DNA from: CAYLZN01 sp964387935
Lineage (GTDB): Bacteria; Acidobacteriota; Vicinamibacteria; Vicinamibacterales; JAFNAJ01
NCBI GenBank assembly: GCA_964387935.1
Contig: CAYLZN010000011.1
Location: 1 to 38,694, forward strand
Direction: 5' to 3'
Length of the DNA: 38,694 bases
Shown: piece after piece, positions 33,444 through 38,694 of the stretch
Numbering within the stretch: position 1 is the first letter of the stretch
How the letters are laid out: every line of letters starts with the position of its first letter
The notes under the pieces: generated by a model
What the model was told of the DNA's origin: nothing
The model's input: the letters and a program-made list of their open reading frames with translations, nothing else
Databases searched by the model: none
Program-made: the position numbers and the translations under genes

Positions 33444-34730
33444 ATGCTCGACGCCGCTCTCGTTCGTGACCACCTCGCCCTCGTCCGGGACCGCCTGCGC
33501 ACGCGTGGCCCCGCGACCGAGACCCTGCTCGACCAGCTCGCGACCATGGACGCGGAGCGCCGCCGCCTGATCCCGGCGGTCGAGAACCTGAAGCGCGAAC
33601 GCAACCAGGCCGGTGAGGAGATCGCCAGGCTGAAGAAGCAGGGCGGCGACGCCTCGGCGCTGCTCGAGGCCAACAAGCGGCGAGCCGACGAGATCAAGCA
33701 GCTCGATGCGACCCTCGAGCGCCTCGAGGGCGAACGCCGCGAGGTCCTGCTGAGACTGCCGAACCTGCCTCACGAGAGCGTCCCCGTCGGTGCCAGCGCG
33801 GCAGACAACGTCGAGGTGCGTCGTCACGGGGAGCCTCGCGTGTTCGACTTCACGCCACGGGCACACTGGGACCTGGGTGTCGAGCTGGGCCTCATCGACT
33901 TCGAGCGAGCGGCCCGCATGTCGGGAGCGCGATTTTCGGTGCTGATGGGAGCCGGTGCCAGGCTCACGCGCGCGCTGATCAACTTCATGCTCGATCTCCA
34001 CACCGGCGAGCACGGGTACACCGAGGTTGAGCCGCCGCAGCTCGTCCGATCGGCCGCGCTGCTCGGCACGGGCAACCTGCCCAAGTTCGAGGCGGACCTG
34101 TTCAAGGTGGCGGGCGACTGGGACCTGTTCCTCATCCCGACGGCGGAGGTGCCGCTCACCAACCTCCATCGCGAGGAGACACTGGACGGCCGGTCGCTGC
34201 CGCTGCGCTACACCGCGTTCACGCCGTGCTACCGGAGCGAGGCCGGGTCGTACGGCCAGGACGTGCGTGGCCTCATCCGCGTCCACCAGTTCTACAAGGT
34301 GGAACTCGTCAAGTTCGCGGCGCCCGAGCAGTCCTACGACGAGCTGGAGAGCATGACGCGCAACGCCGAGGAGGTGCTGAAGCGGCTCGAGCTTCCGTAC
34401 CGGACCGTGCTCCTGTGCACCGGCGACATGGGCTTTGCGTCGGCGAAGACTTACGACATCGAGGTATGGCTGCCCAGCTTCGGGGCCTATCGCGAGATCT
34501 CGTCGTGCAGCAACACGGAGGCGTTCCAGGCGCGTCGCGCGGACATCCGCTTCCGTCGTGAGGGGAGCACCAGGTCGGAACACGTTCACACGCTGAACGG
34601 CTCCGGGCTCGCGGTGGGCCGGACGCTGCTGGCGATTCTCGAGAACTACCAGCAGAAGGACGGGTCGGTCGTGGTGCCTGCCGCGCTCCGTCCCTACATG
34701 GGGGGACGGGACGTGATCAAGGGAGCTTGA
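33444..34730 (+). CDS. serS: serine--tRNA ligase
   Basis: SerRS charges tRNA-Ser and also the tRNA-Sec used by the selenocysteine pathway, of which selD is another member here. The 428-residue product has the N-terminal long antiparallel coiled coil (about 25-105, AERRRLIPAVENLKRERNQA) that grips the tRNA arm. Its class II core has motif 2 FTPCYRSEAGSYGQD followed by GLIRVHQFYKVE, the SSCSNTEAFQARR stretch, and motif 3 NGSGLAVGRTLLAILENYQ. Length is normal (E. coli 430). The ATG at 33444 gives the usual MLD start; the frame is open 35 codons upstream without similarity. Confidence 0.97.
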   Translation: MLDAALVRDHLALVRDRLRTRGPATETLLDQLATMDAERRRLIPAVENLKRERNQAGEEIARLKKQGGDASALLEANKRRADEIKQLDATLERLEGERREVLLRLPNLPHESVPVGASAADNVEVRRHGEPRVFDFTPRAHWDLGVELGLIDFERAARMSGARFSVLMGAGARLTRALINFMLDLHTGEHGYTEVEPPQLVRSAALLGTGNLPKFEADLFKVAGDWDLFLIPTAEVPLTNLHREETLDGRSLPLRYTAFTPCYRSEAGSYGQDVRGLIRVHQFYKVELVKFAAPEQSYDELESMTRNAEEVLKRLELPYRTVLLCTGDMGFASAKTYDIEVWLPSFGAYREISSCSNTEAFQARRADIRFRREGSTRSEHVHTLNGSGLAVGRTLLAILENYQQKDGSVVVPAALRPYMGGRDVIKGA

Positions 34731-34731
34731 A

Positions 34732-34770
34732 CGGGCGTACGGCGTACGGCGTACGACGTACGGCGGCGTA
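34732..34770 (+). repeat. left CGTACGG-family inverted repeat flanking VapBC
   Basis: This 39-bp sequence includes four contiguous heptamers (34736-34763: CGTACGG, CGTACGG, CGTACGA, CGTACGG) and is the exact reverse complement of 35604-35642. Two more CGTACGG copies follow at 34767-34773 and 34783-34789. Confidence 0.9.
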
Positions 34771-34813
34771 CGGACGAGGCGGCGTACGGACGCGAGGGCG
34801 TGCAGCCCGGCCG

Positions 34814-35224
34814 CTACACGGTGCCCCTGGGCACCACCCATTCCACGGGCTGCCCCGTCACCGCAGCGATCGTGTCGTAGTCGCTGTCGTAGTGGAGAAC
34901 CGTGAGCCCCTCCTTCTCCGCTGCCGCGGCAACGAGGAGGTCGGGAATCGGGACACGATGTCGTCCGCTCTTCGAGAGCTCCCCCTGGACGTCCAGCGCG
35001 CGTTCGAAGACCTCATCGGTGAGCGGGACCCTGGCGTAGGCGAGGCTGCGACGCTGGCGGGTCCTGCGGTGCTCCTCGACGTTGCGCACGCTGTAGAGCA
35101 CCTCCAGGTCGACGATCGCGCAGGTGGCCGCCTCACCCGCTTCAATGATCGGCGCGAGCCGCCGCCGGACCGCGTCGAGGGGCATCCGCGCGAGCGCGCT
35201 CTTGTCGACGAGGAACCGCGTCAC
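34814..35224 (-). CDS. vapC: VapC-like PIN-domain ribonuclease toxin
   Basis: VapC toxins are PIN-domain nucleases that cut specific RNAs, often initiator tRNA or the 23S sarcin-ricin loop. The 136-residue product has the PIN acidic residues: Asp7 (LVDKSAL), Glu41 (DLEVLYS), Asp94 (IPDLLVAAAAE) and an Asp near HYDSDYD (about 111-117). The start is a GTG that overlaps the vapB stop (GTGA), giving antitoxin-then-toxin order. It is convergent with serS and lies inside a pair of 39-bp inverted repeats, so the pair may have arrived as a cassette. The RNA target cannot be told from sequence. Confidence 0.9.
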   Translation of the reverse strand: MTRFLVDKSALARMPLDAVRRRLAPIIEAGEAATCAIVDLEVLYSVRNVEEHRRTRQRRSLAYARVPLTDEVFERALDVQGELSKSGRHRVPIPDLLVAAAAEKEGLTVLHYDSDYDTIAAVTGQPVEWVVPRGTV

Positions 35225-35436
35225 GATCGCCAGGCTCCGGCCATGATCTCCGGGTCCGCCAAGTCCAGGCCAGTCATCCGCGAGAGGGCGTCCACCTCCT
35301 GGCGCCGGGCCTCGACGCGGGCCACTTCACGCAGCGCCGCCTCGATCGTGTCCTTCACCGTGGTCGTCTCGAGGATTCTCCTCGCGGCGGCGAGAAGTTC
35401 CTCGTCGATCTCGACGCTGGTCTTTCTAGTTCCCAT
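35221..35436 (-). CDS. vapB: VapB-type antitoxin
   Basis: The 71-residue product begins MGTRKTSVEIDEELLAAARR and continues ILETTTVKDTIEAALREV. This is the ribbon-helix-helix DNA-binding half of a DUF2191/VapB antitoxin: a beta strand (TSVEID), then two helices. The C-terminal half (ARRQEVDALSRM through LADPEIMAGAW) would wrap the VapC active site. The stop overlaps the vapC start. Upstream are three GATATCA sites at exact 23-bp spacing, a likely operator for autorepression by VapB-VapC. Confidence 0.9.
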   Translation of the reverse strand: MGTRKTSVEIDEELLAAARRILETTTVKDTIEAALREVARVEARRQEVDALSRMTGLDLADPEIMAGAWRS

Positions 35437-35460
35437 GTCCTCTGAGCCTCGACTAATGAT

Positions 35461-35514
35461 GATATCACGGTTTTATTATTGACGATATCACATCAGCCCA
35501 GTTCAGGATATCAA
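35461..35514. promoter_or_regulatory. triple GATATCA operator-like sites upstream of vapB
   Basis: GATATCAC at 35461-35468, GATATCAC at 35484-35491 and GATATCAA at 35507-35514 start exactly 23 bp apart, about two helical turns. The stretch is AT-rich compared with its surroundings and lies just upstream of vapB, as expected for a ribbon-helix-helix operator. Confidence 0.6.
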
Positions 35515-35603
35515 TTGGAGCCGGTTTGGACTGGACTGCCAGGCGGGTACCCGCCCTTCTTGCCCCGTTGTTCTGCCCGTACGCCGTGTTCTGTCCGTAC
35601 GCC

Positions 35604-35642
35604 TACGCCGCCGTACGTCGTACGCCGTACGCCGTACGCCCG
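35604..35642 (-). repeat. right CGTACGG-family inverted repeat flanking VapBC
   Basis: Exact 39-of-39 reverse complement of 34732-34770. On the minus strand it is preceded by GAGAAGAG, which overlaps the end of the SIS-protein gene; nearly the same leader precedes the array at 862-889. Another CCGTACG unit lies at 35577-35583. Confidence 0.9.
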
Positions 35643-35648
35643 CTCTTC

Positions 35649-36704
35649 TCACCTCGTCTTCGTCACCTTGCGAATGGCGCGCGGCGCATCGACGTCATGG
35701 CCCCGCACGTGCGCCAGGTGCATCGCCAGCAACTGTCCCGGCACGACCATGGTGAGCGGCGAGAGCCACTCGGGCAGCGGCGCGGGCAGGCTGATCGCGA
35801 TCGACGCCCGTGCCAGCACGTCGGTCCGGTCGCTGACGCCGATCACGGCGGCCTCGCGGGCGCGCAACGTGTCGATGAGGGCCGTCATCTCGTCCACCAG
35901 CCGACCCGACGGTGCGACGACGAGAGCGGGGAACCCGGGCTCGATCATCGCCAGCGGCCCGTGGAGAAAATCCGCGCTCGAGTAGGGCTCGACCACCGTG
36001 TAGGTGAGTTCCTTCAGCTTCAGAGCCACCTCGAAGGCCGTGGCGTAGTTGAAGCCGCGGCCGATGACCACGGCCCGCTCCATGTCCTTCACGTGCGCGG
36101 CCACCTCGGCGACGACGGGCCCGGTGGTCAGGGCGGCCTCCACGGCCTCAGGCACGCGCCGCAGGACGTCGAGCGCTTTCTCTTCACCGGAGAGGGTCGC
36201 GCTGAGCAGCGCGATGGCGGCAAGTTCCGAGGTGTAGGTCTTCGTCGCGGCGACGGCCTTCTCCTCGCCGGCGCAGAGATCGATGACCACGTCCCCTTGC
36301 GCCGCGAGTTCCGAGCCCACGTCGTTGGTGAGTACGGCCGTGAGTGCTCCCTGGCGACGCGCCTCGGCGAGCACCGTGACGATGTCCGGGCTCTTGCCGC
36401 TCTGGCTGATGCCGATGACGAGCGCGCCGTCGAGGCGAGGGGCCCGGGCGTAGGTGGTGAAGATGCTCGGGGCGGCGAGACCGACCAGCAGCTCGTTGCG
36501 CACGCCGAGCACGTACTGCGCGTAGCGGGCGGCGTTGTCGCTCGTGCCGCGCGCGGCGATGAGGACGTGGGTGATGTGGTGCGCGCCAATGGCCCGTGCG
36601 AGCTCCGCGATGGGAGCGCGGTCCTCCTCGAGCAGTCGACGGATGACCGCGGGCTGCTCGTGGATCTCGGTGTAGAGGTGCGAACGGGCGAGGGCAGCGT
36701 CCAT
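35649..36704 (-). CDS. SIS-domain sugar isomerase/deaminase-type protein (GlmS C-terminal homologue)
   Basis: The 351-residue product consists of two SIS sugar-phosphate-binding domains like the isomerase half of GlmS, but without the glutaminase domain. Domain 1 (about 35-160) has AARGTSDNAA, ISQSGKSPD and ATKTYTSELAAI; domain 2 (about 195-330) has VIGRGFNYATAFEVALKLKE and SADFLHGPLAMIEPG. The C terminus reads RGHDVDAPRAIRKVTKTR. Such proteins include NagB-II type glucosamine-6-phosphate deaminase, AgaS and fructosamine deglycases; I cannot choose among them, though catabolic use of amino sugar phosphate is likely. The ATG at 36704 is preferred to a GTG two codons up. It is divergent from the GNAT gene. 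Confidence 0.88.
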   Translation of the reverse strand: MDAALARSHLYTEIHEQPAVIRRLLEEDRAPIAELARAIGAHHITHVLIAARGTSDNAARYAQYVLGVRNELLVGLAAPSIFTTYARAPRLDGALVIGISQSGKSPDIVTVLAEARRQGALTAVLTNDVGSELAAQGDVVIDLCAGEEKAVAATKTYTSELAAIALLSATLSGEEKALDVLRRVPEAVEAALTTGPVVAEVAAHVKDMERAVVIGRGFNYATAFEVALKLKELTYTVVEPYSSADFLHGPLAMIEPGFPALVVAPSGRLVDEMTALIDTLRAREAAVIGVSDRTDVLARASIAISLPAPLPEWLSPLTMVVPGQLLAMHLAHVRGHDVDAPRAIRKVTKTR

Positions 36705-36776
36705 TCGCACAGCCTACAGCCCGCCGGAAGCCGAACGCCAGAGAGAAGAGAACCGCCCTGATGTCATGATGGGCCC

Positions 36777-37307
36777 ATGGACACGCCGCACCAGAGCCCG
36801 TCCCCCTTCGTCGTCCGCCGTGCCGGGCGGACGGATCTCCCCGCCCTCGGTCGTCTCGGGGCGGAGTTGCTGCGCACGCACTACGAGTTCGACCGGCAGC
36901 GCTTCATGGCGCCCGGGGCGGACCCGGAAGGGGGCTATGCCTGGTTTCTTGGAACGCAGCTGAAGGAACCCCACGTTGTCATCTTCGTCGCGGAGCGTGA
37001 CGGCGTCGTGATCGGGTACGTCTATGCGGGCATCGAGCCGCAGTCGTGGAAGGAACTGCGCGAGGAAGCCGGATTCATCCACGACGTGGTCGTGGCCGAA
37101 GCCGAGCGTGGAGCCGGCGCGGCCACCGCGCTCATCGAGGCGGCGCTGGGGTGGTTTCGGGACCGTGGGGTCCCGCGCGTCGTGCTGTGGAGCGCCGAAC
37201 AGAACGTCGGCGCGCAGCGGCTCTTCGCGCGCATGGGATTCCGCCGGACGATGGTGGAGATGACGCGGGAACTTGGGGCCGACGGTACGCGTGGCGAAGG
37301 CGCGTGA
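36777..37307 (+). CDS. GNAT family N-acetyltransferase
   Basis: The 176-residue product has the GNAT fold signatures: an N-terminal FVVRRAGRTDLPALGRLGAE, the beta strand VVIFVAERDGVVIGYVYAGI, motif A FIHDVVVAEAERGAGAATAL (about 98-117, with the acetyl-CoA pyrophosphate loop RGAGAA), and motif B NVGAQRLFARMGFRRTMVEM. The substrate is unknown; RimI-like or small-molecule acetylation are both possible. It stands 72 bp from the divergent SIS gene and 108 bp before a secreted protease gene, with no sign of an operon. Confidence 0.9.
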   Translation: MDTPHQSPSPFVVRRAGRTDLPALGRLGAELLRTHYEFDRQRFMAPGADPEGGYAWFLGTQLKEPHVVIFVAERDGVVIGYVYAGIEPQSWKELREEAGFIHDVVVAEAERGAGAATALIEAALGWFRDRGVPRVVLWSAEQNVGAQRLFARMGFRRTMVEMTRELGADGTRGEGA

Positions 37308-37333
37308 GCGCGCTGTCCGCTCCCACGAGCCGC

Positions 37334-37363
37334 TTTCCACGACCCAGCTCTTCCATTTACAAT
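37334..37363 (+). promoter_or_regulatory. candidate promoter for the metalloprotease gene
   Basis: TTTCCA (37334-37339), an 18-bp spacer and TACAAT (37358-37363) lie about 52 bp before the ATG at 37416, in the only AT-rich patch of the gap. Confidence 0.45.
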
Positions 37364-37415
37364 CGACTCAATACCCTGTTTGCCCGAGTGGCCGTTCGAC
37401 AGACCGGAGGCAGAG

Positions 37416-38694
37416 ATGCCTGCGACCCTGCGGCGACTGGTTGTTCTCGGACTCCTGACCGCCCCTTCACTGGCCTCCGGCGTCGAAGCACAACCGAGGT
37501 CTGGGGACACGATCTGGCTCGACGCCTCCCCACGCGACGACCAGGAGCCTGCAGGGACGGCCGGTCTCCACCGGCTCGTAGACCTCGATCCGACGGTTCT
37601 GCGCAGGATCGTGGGTCGACCGGGCCGAGCGGGGAGCACCACCCTCGTCTCTCTGCCCTTGCCGACCCGTGGGTTCCTTCGGATTCGCCTGAGGGAGACC
37701 GCGCTCCTGGAGGCGGGCCTTGCGGCCCGCTTTCCGGAACTCAGGAGCTTTCGCGTGGAGGCCCTGGGGAACAAGGCCGTGTCGGGCGCGTTCGCCTTCA
37801 CCCCCGCCGGGGTGCACGCGCTGATCTTCACGAAGGACGGCGCCTTCTTCGTTGTCCCCGAGCGCTACGGCGATTCAACCAGACACCTCAGCCTCGACGC
37901 ACGTGCCGCACGTCGAGGGGTCGCGTCGTCGGAGTGTAGCGTGGGAGCCGGACGCGTCCTCGATCCGCTTCCAGATCCGCCGCCGCTTTTCCCTCTGGTC
38001 ACGACCCGGACGTACCGGATTGCGATTGCCACGACCGGCGAGTACGCGGAGCAGTTCCGCCTGACGCCGGCCGACACGGCCGCGGAGCTGAAACCCCGGA
38101 CGCTCGGGGCCGTGTTCGCCATGATGACGATGGTGAACGCGATCTTCGAGCGCGACCTGGCTGTCTCGTTCGTGATCGCGGGCGACACCTACAACGTGCT
38201 GTTCACCAACCCCGACACGGACCCCTACGTCAACGGCAACACGAACCTGATGCGGCAGTTCAATCAGATAACCCTGGACGACCCGCAGTTTGTGGGAGCA
38301 GGCGAGTACGACGTCGGTCACGTCTTCGGCACCAACAGCGGCGGTCAGGGCTTCCCGATTGGCCAGGTGTGCACCCCTTTGCAGAAGGCTCAGGGGGCCA
38401 CCGGCCAGGCCCTGCCGAACAACCCGGAGGATGTCCTCCTGGTGGCTCACGAGATGGGCCACCAGTTCGGGGCCGATCACACGTTCAACGGGACGGCTCC
38501 GCTGTCGAACGGCGCGCCCGACTGCGGGCCGGCTCGTGTCGAGGACTCCGCCTACGAGGTGGGTGCCGGGTCGACGATCATGTCGTATGCCGGGGGCTGC
38601 GGCGAACAGGCCCTGCAGCCCAACCGCGACGCGCACTTCCACGCGAGGACTCTCCTGCAGATCACGCAGTATCTCGACAAGGCCGGGAGCTGCG
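37416..38694 (+). CDS. secreted M12B (reprolysin-like) zinc metalloprotease, 3' end beyond window
   Basis: The ATG has GGAGG seven bases upstream. The first 26 residues (MPATLRRLVVLGLLTAPSLA, then SGVEA) look like a signal peptide. A pro-region of about 170 residues follows, and the protease domain begins near TYRIAIATTGEYAEQF. The zinc site is HEMGHQFGADH (345-355), with the HExxHxxGxxH pattern of metzincins, and the Met-turn is TIMSYAGGCG with Met389. The three zinc histidines and the catalytic Glu346 are all present. The frame is open to the window edge (426 codons), so C-terminal domains are unseen. It is likely exported and active on extracellular protein. Confidence 0.9.
   Translation, partial: MPATLRRLVVLGLLTAPSLASGVEAQPRSGDTIWLDASPRDDQEPAGTAGLHRLVDLDPTVLRRIVGRPGRAGSTTLVSLPLPTRGFLRIRLRETALLEAGLAARFPELRSFRVEALGNKAVSGAFAFTPAGVHALIFTKDGAFFVVPERYGDSTRHLSLDARAARRGVASSECSVGAGRVLDPLPDPPPLFPLVTTRTYRIAIATTGEYAEQFRLTPADTAAELKPRTLGAVFAMMTMVNAIFERDLAVSFVIAGDTYNVLFTNPDTDPYVNGNTNLMRQFNQITLDDPQFVGAGEYDVGHVFGTNSGGQGFPIGQVCTPLQKAQGATGQALPNNPEDVLLVAHEMGHQFGADHTFNGTAPLSNGAPDCGPARVEDSAYEVGAGSTIMSYAGGCGEQALQPNRDAHFHARTLLQITQYLDKAGSC

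Overview
The window is a high-GC bacterial chromosome segment centred on the replication origin. Gene content and order suggest an Acidobacteriota-like organism, perhaps Vicinamibacteria. This rests on the canonical rpmH-rnpA-yidD-yidC-khpB-mnmE-mnmG-rsmG-parA-parB block facing dnaA-dnaN-gyrB-gyrA, a split b/b' ATP synthase stalk, a selenocysteine-containing SelD and high GC throughout. The assignment is inference; no marker gene comparison could be run. A 10-N join at 30117-30126 shows that the sequence is a scaffold, probably a draft or metagenome assembly.

Layout. Positions 1-2184 (minus strand) hold two F0 stalk subunit genes (one cut by the window edge) and selD. Positions 2381-11453 (minus) hold the left arm of the origin: chromosome segregation (parB, parA, two parS sites), rRNA/tRNA modification (rsmG, mnmG, mnmE), membrane insertion (khpB, yidC, yidD), RNase P protein and L34. 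The rpmH/dnaA divergent gap (11454-11796) carries a strong minus-strand promoter, three DnaA boxes and an AT-rich stretch, and is the best oriC candidate. Positions 11797-20905 (plus) hold dnaA, dnaN, gyrB, gyrA and a lipoprotein gene; recF is missing from its usual place. Positions 20963-25515 (minus) hold pcrA-murB-murA, and 26021-30248 (minus) hold rsmI-glmU-glmS. Together these supply UDP-GlcNAc and take its first two committed steps into peptidoglycan. Positions 30356-38694 are mixed: a DUF885 peptidase, a small zinc-ribbon protein, galU, serS, a VapBC toxin-antitoxin pair, a stand-alone SIS sugar isomerase-type protein, a GNAT acetyltransferase and a secreted M12B-like metalloprotease cut by the right edge.

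The most unusual signal is outside the genes. At least nine intergenic places hold arrays of 7-bp tandem units (families such as GAGCCCT, CAGTTGC, CAGTTTC, GTGCCGA and CGTACGG), often filling the whole gap from one stop codon to the next start codon. The gyrB-gyrA gap is 18 consecutive heptamers, and the selD start codon directly abuts an eight-heptamer array. The VapBC pair is bracketed by perfect 39-bp inverted copies of the CGTACGG family. Two other candidate mobile or palindromic elements sit right after dnaA (about 158 bp, 15-bp perfect terminal inverted repeats) and between pcrA and glmS (32-bp arms in inverted orientation).

Other points: selD reads through an in-frame UGA with a convincing bacterial SECIS hairpin, so its true start is 25 codons upstream of the start a normal gene caller would pick. 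The MurA homologue has Asp in place of the fosfomycin-target Cys. The rsmI frame break is explained entirely by the N gap, whose flanks overlap by three bases.
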